Shown here: positions 34,812 through 49,378 of the stretch, piece by piece
How positions within the stretch are numbered: position 1 is the stretch's first letter
How the letters are laid out: the number at the start of each line of letters is the position of its first letter
DNA from: Epinephelus fuscoguttatus
Lineage: Eukaryota > Chordata > Actinopteri > Perciformes > Serranidae
Direction: 5' to 3'
DNA: 64,000 nt
Assembly (NCBI RefSeq): GCF_011397635.1
Contig: NC_064774.1
Coordinates: 1,550,520 to 1,614,519 of the forward strand
Position numbers and translations under genes: made by a program
The notes under the pieces: model-generated
What the model saw: the letters and a program-made list of their open reading frames with translations, nothing else
Told to the model about the DNA's origin: nothing
The model's database searches: none

Positions 34812-35475
34812 GCGGCTCCACCCCTCTCCCTCACGCGGCACAGAGAGGCATGTCCCTGCGTGTTCCTGTGGAGGTCGAGTCTGAGCAGACAGACTGAATC
34901 CTGGAGCAGCAGCAGCAGCACGCGCTCCACGCGGACCGTTTCCTGTCCACTGAACCCTTTATACTTCTGGATGGATTGTTGACGTCACGCCCTCTGATCC
35001 TCGGATACACTTCTTTTGGATTTCGGGATCTAATCGCTCTAAATCACATTTCTAGTTGTATTACGCATCTTTGACAGTCCTCTACAGTCTCCGGGAGGCT
35101 TGTACCTACCGGGGGCAGCCATGGGTTTCTACGGCACCTTGAAGCTCATCTTCTACAAAGTGAGTATTGATTATAGGAAGGGCTGATCGATCAGCTGATG
35201 TCAGCAGCTGCGGCTCGAGCTCCGTTGCCGTGAATGTATTGAAAGCTGTCGTGCAGGAACTGGAGGTTGTCAGGCTCGGACAGCACCGGGATGACAAGGC
35301 GTTTCTCTCTGACAGCGGAATGCCTCAGTGGCGCGTGCGTGTGTCGGTGTGTGCGCGCGTGTGTGGACCACTGCGGAACCGGCAGAGGGGAAGAGAGACT
35401 CCTCATATCATGTCCTTCCTCTGCCGCTATCTCTTTCTCTGTGATTGCATTATTGATTATTGATCACCCAGCTGC

Positions 35476-35511
<36 letters not shown>

Positions 35512-37561
35512 GTGTCTGTGCTTTGAGCCTCAGCAGGTAAACACACAGAGCCAGTGAGCAAGGCATTGTTCAGGGTTTGAATCCTGCTTCAAACTGCTGC
35601 AAAATATGTTTAATGACAGGAGAATAAAGCAGCAACTACCTGTGAATGAAATGAAATGTATAAATATCAAACAACTTGAGTATCTGATGCTAAAATTAAA
35701 ACCTTCCACTTCCCTCAAAGTGGTATATGACACACTGCAGCTGCTGACCAGGGGATTTTTTAGGTCAAAAATAGTACATTAAACAGCAGGAGTCAATGAA
35801 AATTAACTTTAGATCAACCAAACATTAGTATACAATCTATATTTATCCCTACAGCCACAAATTACAGCATTAAAGCCCTAAAAACTGAAAATAAAGCATC
35901 CATACTCTGCAAAGACAAAAGGGATATAACACTGCGTAACTCCTATAAACTGTATTTTTGGGGTTAAATATGCTGTATTGAACAGGAAAAAATATATGAA
36001 TATGAATTAAGTTAGTAATCAATGCATATTAATCTCCACAGCTGCGAATCACAAGATTAAAACCTTAAAAATGAAAATATCTCTTTCCTACACTTTGAGA
36101 ACACAAATGTCCACCGTGTACAGCTCCTTTTAACTGCATTTTTGGGTCAAATATGATGTATGAAACGGTAAAAATGTATGAAAATTAATTAAGATTAAGC
36201 AAGACATAGCACAAACCACAAGATTAAAATTGTAAAAATGGACAGTTTTGCTTCCCTACTCTATAAAAACATGAGTACACAGTACAGCTCCTTTAAACTG
36301 CATTTTGGAGTCAAATATGGTGTATGAAACAGCCAAAATCTATGAAAATGAATTAGAATTAACCAAAACTTCAAGTCCCTAAACTGTAGGAACACAAATA
36401 CAAGAGGGATACCACATGGTACAGTTCCTGTAAACTGCCTTTTTGGGTCATATATGGTGTAGGAAACAGTACAAATCTATAGAAATAGATTCAAATCAAG
36501 CAAAAATTATTTAGTATTTAATGTATATTCATTTTTACAGCTTCAAATCACAAAATTAAAACTTTAAAAATGAAAAAATATCTTCTCAACACCTTGAGAA
36601 TACAATTACAAGAGGGATTCCATAGTGTACAGCTTGTGTAAACAGCATTGCTGGGTCAAATATGGTGTATGAAACTGTATCTATGAAAATGGATTAGAAA
36701 TCAAGCAGAACTGTAGTATCTGGCGCATGCTCATCTTTACAGCTACAAACCACAAGATTGAAACCATAGACATTCACAATTTTTTTGTTTCCTTACACTG
36801 CGATAACCCAAGTCAAAGAGGGATATTACACAGTATGGCTCATGTAAACTGCATTTTGGGGTAAAATTTAGTGTGTGAAACAGAAAAAAAATCTATGAAA
36901 ATGAATTAAAGTCTGACAAAACTTTAGTATCTGATTTTTATTTGTCTAACCAGCTTCAAACCACACGGATCTAACCAAAGAAAGATTTTTTTGCTTCCAT
37001 CTATTGTGAAAATGTAGATTATTGCTTTATGTATCATAGCCACACTGTAAGTTCCTATGGTAACACCACAGTGATGCCAGCAGAAGTACAAACACCATAA
37101 AAGTATTGAATAGTTTATTATAGGGATATAATAGAGATTTTACAAACAGATGTCACGCAGCAGAGCTGAATTCTTCTGGTTTTAACAGTAAACACATTTT
37201 TGTTGTTTTTCATCCTCGGGTGAAGTTTTTCTTTTTGGCTTAATGAAATCCACACAGACGCGACATCTGTTATAAAAAGCCAGGGACATTAGGGTGAAAA
37301 AAAAGTCAGAAAATGAAAAGCAGATTATGAGTTTAGGTCAGAGTTAAGAGCTGAAATTACAGCCGTATGTTGTTGATGTTGAAGCACTGACATTGTGGGA
37401 GGTTTGGGGTTCAATTCTGGCCTCAGTGATGATCTACAGACTGAAATACTCGGTGTCTGCTTGTATTTTATTTTGAAAAGTGACACAGATTATGCAGCCA
37501 GTTATGATGCCCGAGAGGAAGGAGGACACACTCACACACTGTCCCGTACATCTCCAGCCTC

Positions 37562-37613
<52 letters not shown>

Positions 37614-40600
37614 ATGTGCGCGCGCAGCAGCCTGTTAGCGCGTGCTGCTCTATTTTAGACGAGTGCTGCACCGGCGACATTCCTGCGATTTTCTGCATTC
37701 CTGCGTTCATTCACTGAGAGAGAGACACACAGAGAGGAAAGGGATGGAAGGCTGATTCAGACCTCTGGGTGGTTGCGTTTGTGTTACTTAACAGCGTAGG
37801 TGTTTTCAGTATCTGTCCAGTAATACAGAGGGCTGCAGTTTATCTGCATCTTTTTATTAATGTGGACTGGGCCCTTCTTTGACCACAGGAACATCCCAGA
37901 AACCCACAAGCATTTGTAGGAACTCATTTCCTTGACACATGCAGTTTAATGTGTCTCAGAATCAGAAACAAAAATCGGGGTTTTTTTGCCAGATAGGTTT
38001 TCACATACAAGGAATTTCCCTTGGTATTTTGGTGCATAATAATCAAAGTGAATAAAGATGCATGTTCATCTTAACGCCACAAACCACAAGATTAAAACCT
38101 ACGAAATGGACATTTTTGTTGCTTCCAAAAACAATAAAAACACAAGTTAAAGAGGGATATCAAGCAGTACAGTTGATTTTTTTTTTGCGTCAAATATGGT
38201 GTATGAAACCACAAAAATCGGTGAAATGAATCAAAGTCTGACACATCTTTAGTATCCACTGCTTGTTGGTGTGCATAGCTTCAAACTCCAAAAGAAAACC
38301 TCAGAAATTGACTTCTTTTTGCTTCCTTATGCCATTAATTACACAGTACAGCTCATGTAAACTACATTTTGGGGTCAAATATGGTGTATGAAACGTCAAA
38401 AATCTATGACTGTGAATTAAAATCAGACAAAATTCAAGTATCCAATGCTCGTTCTTCTCTACAGCTTCAAACTACAAGCTTAGAAATTTATATTTCTTGC
38501 CTCCTCGCACCATTAAAACACAAGTAAAAGAGGGATGTTACACAGTACAGCTGTTGTAAATGTAATTTGGGGTCAAATATGGTGTATGAAACAAGCAAAA
38601 CTGTATGTAACTTCAAACTACAAGAATATAATCCAAGAAATTGACATTTTATTGCTTCCTTTTCCCATAAAAACACAAGTAAAAGAGAGACATTACACAG
38701 TGCAGCTCATGTTAACTGCATTTTGGGGTCATTTTTGATACTCTCCTACATTGTGTAATTAGGGATTATAAAGGGATACTACACCGGAAGTCCTGGCACA
38801 ATTATACATAGATCACAGTAAAGTCACTGTGTGCTCCTAACTGATTAGAATACATGCATCGTAAGTCATTACAGTAATGTTATAGAGATGCTACAGCATC
38901 TGTTCATTGTCGTGGACTCTGCAACAACTGTTTACTGTCCTTTAACACCTGTAATTTCATATGTCTCGTATCCAGATAGAATTTTAATACAATATAATAT
39001 ATGTTGATAGATTTCAATAGAAGAAGGACATGGCTGGATTAACCTGTTAGAGGGCCCTGGGGCAAAAATTGCTATTTGACCCTGATGACCCCCCAGTTAC
39101 CACCTTGTGTGGACTGTGTATGTTGTCACCAACCTCCAGTGAGCGCTACTGTCTCTCAATGTTTCTCTTTTTCCCACCAGATGAAGAGGAAGTTGGATCA
39201 TGGTCCAGACGGCCGTCCGTTTCCTTCAGGGAAGAAGCACTGCAAGGGCAATGGATACCTCAGGTACAGCACAGATTGTGTAACTAACCCATAGATGACT
39301 AAAAGAACTTTATGTTTAAACTCTTAACTATTAACTGCAAACGAGGAGTAAATGCAGTAGCTTATTGTTGTTGTAATAATCAAATAATTAGCATTGTGTT
39401 AGCAAAACAGGATATGAAAAATAACTGACACAACAGAAGTGGACCTAAAAACAATTTTCGTTTGTTCATCGTAGCAACTTTTTTTAAGCCTTTTGTAAGC
39501 TGGTAATTTACTACACATTGGAAATGCTAACTGGTACAGATGCTAACATCCCTGTTCCTCTCAGTCCTTCCAGTCTGGTTCAGGCCACCACACCAACAAC
39601 ATTTGGTGACCTACGGCTGGCCAATGGGCATTCGGCCCAGCGGCGGCGAGTCACCTCCGGCCCGCCCCCCTCTGGCCTGCAGGACTGGCTTCATACCTTC
39701 CAGGTCAGGACTCATGTCGCTTCCTTACACTGAGTGCATAATTAAGTGTTAGCTAAAACCCTCCTCCAAACAGTGATCGTCCTATCATAGCTTAGTAACA
39801 GTAACTAGGCACAGCAGCTTTTGATTTTTTGTTGGAGGGTGAGGTCTTTTTTTGTAGCTTTTCGAAAAACAAAAACACATTGTGTTGTTAGCATTCCCTG
39901 CTAACTAGCTTACTACCAACAGCAGTAAACTGGTGTTACCTATAAAGCAGAGGAGCACATCGTTGGCTAACTATTATTTAGGGTTTCAGGCTATGTTAGA
40001 AAAATCCCCATTCAGGACTAACGTTACAGCATTCACTGTGTGGGAGCCAAGATGCTAATTTATTGGAGTTTTGGCTAACGTTAGCTTCCCCAGATCTTCT
40101 TGGAATTTGGGGAAGTTTACATTCAGCTGAAAATATGAAAATGAAAACACAGATTTGACTTGTTTGTTGCTTGTCCAAGTATGTTTTTGTGAAGTAAGCA
40201 TCCAAGCAGGGCTATGAATAACATCGCAGCTGACGTTAGCTTAATTAGCTAGATGGCTATAGAGTTTTCATTTTAGCCACAAAATAAACAGTCAGGGTCT
40301 CGAAATAAGAAGCTGTTTTGTTTGTATAAATGTCAAATGTTAAAACTGCGGTTGGTATCGTTGAAAACTAAATTCTGTTGAACGGAAGTTCTAGAACGGG
40401 ACTTTAACATGCATAGCAACAGTAACTAAGGGGGGGGGTTAAGTTAAGTTTAAGTTTATTTACTTTATTGCCCTGAGGGGAAATTCATTGCTTTTATTAA
40501 AGGTCAATGTCAGTATGTCATCCCACATTATCTAGCATGTTTCATGATAGATACTTGTCATACTTGATGAGCTGGAACAAAATACAAGTGGATTACTTGC

Positions 40601-40621
40601 CAAGACAACACTAATGTGTGT

Positions 40622-40673
<52 letters not shown>

Positions 40674-41170
40674 TGCATCCCTTGATGTGCTGCATTAAGT
40701 GTGTATGTGAATATCTTCCGCTTGCTGCACGTAAACACTGAGCGTTAGAGGAGCGCTGCCTCCGAGCTGCTCTTATGTAACTAATAATAATATAAAAAAA
40801 AACATACAAGTACAGACACACACATGCAAATGAAAATCAGGGATCTGTGTTTTGTAGCTTGGGGAAAAAGTTCAAACAATTTCAGAGACGTGGAAAGTCT
40901 TTGAAACACACAAACAGAGGATACAAGAACACACACATGTACACAAATAGACAGAAATGCTTAAATATTCTCAGACACACACTCAAATAGAGCAAAATGT
41001 CTTCCTCATGTTCTTCCTCTTCACCCCCCCTGCAGACGTGGAGCGGTCCTGAGAGGTTATTGGCTCTGGACGAGTTGATTGACAGGTGTGAGACCAGTCA
41101 GGTGAAACACATGATGCAGGTCATCGAGCCTCAGTTCCAGAGAGACTTCATATCCCTGCTGCCCAAAGAG

Positions 41171-41205
<35 letters not shown>

Positions 41206-44200
41206 TATCGTCCCAATTAAGTCCCAGTGTCCTCAAATGAGACGACATTTAAGTCCCAGTGTCCTCAAACGAGACGATAAAGTCCCAATGTCCTCAAACG
41301 AGACGATAAAGTCCCAGTGTCCTCAAATGAGACGACATTTAAGTCCCAATGTCCTCAAACAAGCTGACAGTTAAGTCCCAGTGTCCTCAAACAAGATGAT
41401 AAAGTCTGAATGTCCTCAAACGAGAGGACATTTAAGTCCCAGTGTCCTCAAACGAGACGATAAAGTCCCAATGTCCTCAAACGATAAGACAATAGAACCC
41501 TAATGTCCTAAAACGAGACAACAATTAAGTCCCAATGTCCTCAAATGAGACAACAATAGAACCCCAGTATCCTCAAACGAGACGATAAAGTCCCAATGTC
41601 CTCAAACAAAATGACAATAGAGTCCCAATGTCCTCAAACGATAAGACAATAGAACCCTAATATCCTCAAACTAGACGATAATAAAGTCCCAATGTCCTCA
41701 AACGAGACGATAGTAAGGTTCCACACAATTCTTATCTTCAGGTGATTTTACACTAAAGAAAACAGACTTATTAAATTATATTTAATTTCTGACATAAATC
41801 CTCGACACTGGACCTTTAAGTAAAGGACCTGAATAATTCTTCCCCCACGGTCCTATAATGTGACCTATAATAAAACAGATATGAAACATGTATATCAGTG
41901 ACACAGAGCAGTGTTTAAAATGTGTGTGTCTGTGTGTTTGCAGTTAGCTCTGTACGTGCTGACCTTCCTGGCTCCCAGAGACCTGCTGCAGGCCGCTCAG
42001 ACCTGCAGGTACTGGAGGATCCTGGCTGAAGACAACCTGCTGTGGAGGGAGAAGTGCCGAGAAGAAGGTAAACACAGTAAAGACACAGTGCGCCATGCAC
42101 TGGATGTGCTCTGCTGGGGAATGAGAGCTCTGGTCTCAAATCAGGTCTCTGTAGTTTCATTAAACAGCTGCTGAGTGTTGTTTTTATTAGACAAACAGGA
42201 GGAAATAGAGCATGTATTGGGGACTATTTTCAGTGGCGGATTAATCCACATTTGTGGCAGCAGGATGGTGTATGTAGGACTGAGTCAAAATAATTTACAG
42301 TGTGTGCTGATGATGATGAAGGGACGAGACCCAGTGCAGCAGTGTGGCTCACTGATGTGTTTCTAATGGGAAACAATGGAGCTCTATGGCGCTGAGGAAG
42401 AAGATATATATTAGACCTTTGTGTTTGTTATACATCACCAGACTTGTCCTTTAATTATGGAAGCAAACTTCCAATGATGGAACACTGACTGTGCAGCGCA
42501 GCGTCCCGCCCTTTCCCTCCTCTTCACTCTTTCATCGCATTTGCTTCGACACATCTTGATGAATCGTCTCCAAAACCTATAAAATGAGGAGAAACTGTTG
42601 TATTTCCTGTCGTGGCTGTGAGCGTTCATCATGTGGTGCCTGTGCACGGACTCTGGAGGTGTTTTCCACAGGGCAGATACGAAAAACAGGAGAGAAGGCA
42701 GGAGCTTACTGGATGTACAGTGCTTTCTAACCTGAGTGTAACATGCAAATACAGCTACACACACACAGTCAGTCAGTCACTCCACCTTCATTCAGCGCAA
42801 TGCAGTGGCTCTGTGTGTGTGCGTGTGTGGTGCGTGTGTGTGTGTGTGTGTGTGTGTTTCTCTCTGGGCGTTCTGCCAGTCAGCCGAGATTCACTGCCAG
42901 CACTCAGCAGCCATACCAATGAGCCTACCTAGCGTTAGCACCACGCCACAGCCATACTAATGAAGCCAGCGTTAACTGCAGCCCACCAGCTTCATAAATA
43001 AGGATAATTTGTATTTGCACTACAGCCCTGTCATACCAGTGGGATCACTGTTGGCATTAGCCAGCATTCTGCGAGAATATAAATGCTGATAATCTGCATT
43101 AGCACAATGCCAGGTAAATAATAATGGAAGTAGCGCCAATGGTACATGAACTCATATCAGATTCTTCTACACATGAATGAAAGGTAGAGAAGTTTTGGTT
43201 GGTTTATCTGATGTTATGGTGATAAAACCAAACTTATATTAGCTCAGACTACTGCAGTCTACTGTTCCGATCGTGTTTACTGTGTTCACATAAAGAGTCC
43301 ATATGAAGGCCTCCCTCTTTTAGTGTAGAGAGCTGCATGGATGATGGTTTTTGTAGGATGGCGCAGAAGTTATGCTGCATTCACATGCTCCTCAGGTGTC
43401 CCATTGCCCAAGTTGAGAAGCCTTCTACTGATTTTGGTGTGTTCATGAGATTTAAGTCGTAATGAGGAAACAAAATGGATTCTACAACGAAGATGTTTTG
43501 AATATTATTTTTTAGAGCATTTAACCAACATGTTGATAACATTTGGCAGCTTATATCACAAAAAAACAGTATGATTTTTTTGGGGGCAGAGCTTAGCTGG
43601 AGGCCAAACGATACTCCTCAGACATTAGCGCTGGCTAGCAAGTTCTGTTGGCTTGTTTTAGACAGTGGAGGAAGATGATGTGAGTGGTGCGTTCAGAAAT
43701 ACTCATTCAAGTGTTGGAGCGAATTCTCATGTTGCGTTACTCATGGAAGTTTGAACGCTACAATATTTTGTTTTGACTCGCTTCATACGAAGTAGTGTAA
43801 GCTAACATTAGTTACTGCTGTTTCACTGGTGTGAGAGTAGTGTAATCTAACATTAGCTGCTGCGGTTTCACTGATACGAAGCTACAGCATCTAATGTTAG
43901 CTTACACTGCTGTCACACCAGTGACACTACAGCAGCTAATGTTAGCTTACACTGCTGTCATACTAGAGAAACTACAGCAGCTAATGCTAGCTTACACTGC
44001 TGTCATACTAGGGAAACTACAGCATCTAATGTTAGCTTACACTGCTGTCACACCAGTGACACTACAGCAGCTAATGCTAGCTTACACTGCTGTCATACTA
44101 GGGAAACTACAGCATCTAATGTTAGCTTAGACAGCAGTTGTAACAGCTGTGCTAATTAAACTTATGATAGTGACAACTGCTGTGGCTAATGTTAGCATAT

Positions 44201-46769
44201 AACATATAGTAGCTTATAACTCATACAAAGTTGTCTTCTCCCTCGTGGCTTTGAGTAAGGGTATGCAGCAGGAACATTTTGCTGACGTTAAGCCTCAATA
44301 ATAATGACGTGCAGTCATTTTAATAGCCATGTTTGCTAGCTTATCTGATTGTAATTACAACAGCTAGCGTTAGCTTAAACAGCAATAAAAAAAGCTTGAG
44401 TAGCAAAGCAGTTACCTTTAGCTTAAGCACCAAAGTTGTAAATGATGAGTCGAAATGTATGTCTTTATCTTTGGAGGACCAGTTAAGGCTACTGTATCTG
44501 TTAGCTTAGCATTTAGCAGTGCTTACAAAACTGTAATATTTAAATTGTTTGAGTTGCTGTTCGTTTACACCGTTAATAAAAGAGTAAATAATCGTAGCGT
44601 TAATTGAAGTCAACTACCATCATTAAAGCACATGACAGCTTACACTTCACAGTTGCCAACAAACTATAGCAACTTTCTACGATACATTATTTTCTTCAGC
44701 GATTATTTCTTTCTAGTGTGTGTTTGTATAGTAAAGTATGATGTAACCAGAACATTTTTACATATTTTGCTTTAAAAAATTACTTGAGTGATTAAACGGT
44801 TATCAAAACTGTCTTTCGTCCTCTCCACAGGTGTGTCAGAGTATGCGTCAACTCGTCGTAGGAAGTGCTCATGGCCAGGTGTGGCGGTCAGTCCTTGGAA
44901 ATCGGCCTACATTAGACAACACCGCATAGAGAACAACTGGAGGAAGGGAGACACACGGGAGCCCATGGTACACAGTCACACTGATCCAGCTGATAGGCAT
45001 GTATTTGATATGTAAACATGGATTCAGTGTCATTAAATCCGGGTCTCTGTCTTTCTCTCTGCAGGTGTTGAAAGGTCACGATGACCACGTGATCACGTGC
45101 CTGCAGTTCAGTGGTGACCTCATTGTCAGTGGCTCTGATGACAACACGCTCAAAGTCTGGTCCGCCATCACCGGCAAGGTATGGCGCAGTGTCAGCAGAG
45201 ACAGACATATTGATTATGCAAATTATGATTTTCTGCTGCTTCAGCTATAAAACACAAGTGTGTATGTGTGTGTATGTTGGGGGGGTGTCTGGTTTGTCTC
45301 TTCAGATTACATCGTAGTATTGTTATACTGCTCAGTGTGCTGTAAGCAGTTGGTACGACTTTGTAGTGCTGCATAATTACATTTACCAGTAGTCTCCGTA
45401 GAAACAAGTCTTTAAGCCTCTGCGCCGGCAACAGCTTTGACTGGAGAGTTTATGTTTCCGGATTTTCTGTCCATACGTCCATTCTTGTCAATGATGAACG
45501 GATTAGATTTTGGTGTTTAAAGGTCAAGGTCACCGTGACCTTGGGTCTGTCATATTCTTGTGAGTGCGATATCTCAATAACGCCTTGAGGGATTTTTTTT
45601 TTTTCAAATTCAGCACAAATGTCCACTTGGAGTCAACAATGAAGAGATAAAATTTTAGTGCTTTAAAGGTCAAGGTCGCTGTGACCTTGGGTCTGTTGTA
45701 TTCTTGTGAACGTGATATCTCAAGAATGCATTGAGGGATTTTTTTTTTTCAAATTCAGCACAGATGTCCACTTGGACTCAACAATGAACAGATTAAATTT
45801 TAGTGGTTAAAGGTCAAGGTCACTGAGACCTTGTGTCAGCTCTATTCTCAAGAACACATTGAGGGAATTTTTTTCAAATTTGGCACTAATGTCCATCTGG
45901 ACTTAGGGATGAACTGATTAAATTTTGGTAGTCAAAGGTCTCATGAACACAATATCTCATAATGCAATGAGAGAATTTCTTTAAATTTGGCACAGACATC
46001 CACTCTGACTCACTGATGAACTGATTAGATTTAAGTGGTCCAAGGTCAAAGTCACTGTGACCTCCTGTCTATCGTATTCTTGTGAAGAATGCATTGAGGG
46101 CATTTCCTCAAATTTGGCACAAATATCCACTCTGACTCACTGATGAACCGAATAGATTTCAGTGGTCAAAGGTCAAGGTCACTGTGACCTTGTGTCTGCC
46201 CTATTCTCAAGAACACAATATCTCAAGAACGCATTGAGGGAATTTCTTCAAATTTGGCACAAACATCCATTCTGGCTCAGCGACAAACTGATTAGAATTT
46301 GGTGGTCAAAGATGAAATATCACCTTTTTTGTCATAAGTAATTCATTCGCTAATAATGACAAAACTTCACACTGAGGTCTAACAGGATAAAATAATGAAG
46401 TGATGAGATTTTATATCCAAAAGGTCAAAGGTCACCTTCACTGTGACATCATAATGTTCTGCATAAAACACTTCTCTGGTCATTATTAAACGTCATATCT
46501 CAGGAACAGAAGGGGAGACATTTGGTCAGAGACTGAGTTGGTGACACTGATCTTGAAACTGTGCTGATTGTATAGATCTTCTGTGCTGTCGGGTTGAAGA
46601 TGTGTGTGAAGCGTCTGTGTTTTAGAACATGTAGCTTTGTTACAGCAGCGTCCATACTGAAAGCATTATCAGCAGTCATTTTAAAGCATGTTTCACTATT
46701 TTCTAACATTTTAAAGACCTGGATTTAATCCAGAATTTTGTTGCAGCCTTTGCATCAAATGGTGTAGTG

Positions 46770-46806
<37 letters not shown>

Positions 46807-49222
46807 GCCCTTAGAAGTCAGTCAGCATCATGAATTAGAATATAATAGAAGAGAACAGAGACTTTTAATGTAGGTCAGCATGACCCATCAGAATACTATG
46901 AAGCTTATGTGGCTGAATAGAGAAGAAAGCAGTAGAATAGAATAGATTAGTGTCAGGCGGACCAGTTGTGTTAGTCAGGGTGTGTCTTTGAGATGTTATT
47001 TAAACAGAGTGTGTATACACTGACAGCCCGAGGCTGCTCTGTTTGAGTCCTCAACCTTTATGTGTGTTAAAGGCGAGGAGACAGTCCACAGTGTTTGTCC
47101 AAAGACTCTCTTTTAGCCTGTATGTTAGCCGTCACACGCCGGTCCTGTCTTTGCTCTCATCTGTAAATTGTGTGTATTTCCATTTAGAGTGAGCGCAGCC
47201 TCAAACGTCTGCAGCTGTGAATTACAACACACACATTAATGCAGCAGTAGCACGAATCCAAAGACATCAGAATAGTTTAATAAGTAGGGTCAGCAGACAC
47301 ACACTTTCACTGAGGTAGGGTTTTGAATGTTTTACTTGTAGTGGAGTATTTTCACAGTGAAGTATTTGTACTTTTACTGCAGTAAAGGATCTGTGTTTTA
47401 TTGTCGATGTGGTTTCGGTAGAACATTCTTTAACCAGACACACCTGCTCTCCTCTGTGTCTAGACCTGCCCTTTAGTGTGTGCCTTAGTTTGTGTGTGTT
47501 TGTGTGTGTGTGTGTGTGTGTGCGCGCACCCTGCAGAAAGAAAAACACACACCCACTTCTATACCCCGAAGGCATGACGAGGCGTGTGTTTCCGCTCGTC
47601 TCCCTGTAAAAAAATTCACGGCGGTTACATTATCTTTATGATCAGGAACGTGATGACAGGTTGACGGTCGCCCACTGCCGATAATCGCAGTAGTAACACA
47701 GTAGTTTCACTGTGTACTGCAGTACACACACACACACCCCCCACATACACACACACACCTTCCCCTTTCTCAGCAACAGTTGCCAAGGCAAAGTTACCCT
47801 CTGTTGCCGCGGCAACCACCATTACAACACCTTCAAGGTGAAACTGCATTCTCTCTTTCTCTCTCCTCAAGCTGTGAAAAAGGAACAAATATTGACACAC
47901 ACTTTTACGACACACACTCTCAGCGCACATACACACATATACACACACGCACATGAACTTTATTTGCACTTTAATTAACAGAAGATGGATTTAATTGTTG
48001 AATTTAATTAGCAGTGTCACCTAATCTGGATTTTAATTTATTTTTTAATTTATTTTTTGATGGGACTTGTGTAATTATGTTCGGTAAATGGGCATTTTAA
48101 TGTGAAATGTGCTAATTGTGGTGCGACACACAGAAATGAGTGAAACACATGAGTGAGCAGTGAATTTATTCATTTTAGAGCACAGTTTTGTGGTTTTAGC
48201 TCAGTTACTGAAGTCAGTGTCTCTCTTTTGGGTAAATCTCTTGTGAAAATAAAATTTCAACCTTACGTCCTGGTTTTAATCAGGGCTGAAACGATTCGCT
48301 GAGTACCTCAAATCAATTGTTAAATCCAGTACAACTATACAGTGTGCTGTGTAACGTGGATTTGAAGCACGGATTGCAAAACTATGGAGGAAGAGGGATG
48401 AAGAGAAAGTGTACAGACAAAATTAGAAAAGAATGAAACAATAAAATTAAACATATCATATACACGTAGCCTTAAAGACAGAAACAAAAATATACAAGGA
48501 ACATATATAGTTACGTACATGTATACACGCGTGGTGAAATATACAAGTTAAAGTGCAAAGACTCTTGGTAGTAGTTGGAATTTCAAGTCAGATTAAATGA
48601 AAATAAAATTCAGACCAAATTACAACAACAACAAAGTAAGAACTATTATGAATTTATAATGGCTGGTTATAAATTTTCCCCCACGAATACAACATGCTAA
48701 TATTATTAGCACAAGTCTATGGCATTTTACACTGTATGAATTAGCATAGCAGTTAGCAGAGTTGTCCTCTGCTCATATGAAGCCAGGAACAACAGCAACA
48801 TGTCAGACTGTGTGCGCTCCAGATTTTAACACAGATTTTAAAAAGAAAGTAACACTTATGTAGTGTCTGTGCCCAAGCTGAGATAACCCCGATGACATCA
48901 CTGTGACGTCATCAGGGTCAGTTCCTCTTGGCTCCTCCACACGACACGATGCAACTGATAAAACCAGTGGAATGTTCCTTTAATGACGAGCGATAACGAG
49001 CATCTGTTCATCAAAGCCTTGCTCTCTGTCTCTCAGTGTCTGCGGACGTTGACGGGTCACACCGGCGGCGTGTGGTGCAGTCAGATGGCGGTCGCCACGG
49101 TGATCAGCGGCTCCACCGACCGGACGCTGCGCGTGTGGGACGCCGAGAGCGGCGAGTGTGTCCACACGCTGTATGGACACACGTCCACTGTGCGCTGCAT
49201 GCATCTCCACGGCAACCGGTAA

Positions 49223-49284
<62 letters not shown>

Positions 49285-49344
49285 TTAGGAACACCTAACA
49301 TTTTGCTGCATTCATTTCCATGACAACCAGAAAAAGACTCTCTA

Positions 49345-49378
<34 letters not shown>

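Larger units (their letters stand above)
45470..46330. repeat. degenerate tandem repeat with nuclear-receptor-like sites (second array)
   Basis: About seven units of the same family as 24230-25450, here between the first and second WD40 exons. Perfect ERE consensus sequences lie at 45527-45541 and 46176-46190. Confidence 0.85.

Noticed and set aside
35167..35557. Overlapping open frames just after the beta exon on both strands
   Set aside because: They lie in the GC-rich start of the intron and a GT microsatellite; no conserved peptide and no phase with fbxw7 exons.
41210..41722. Regular repeat with similar-sized spacers, CRISPR-like at first glance
   Set aside because: Units are head-to-tail with no distinct spacers, and the host is a eukaryote; it is an intronic minisatellite.
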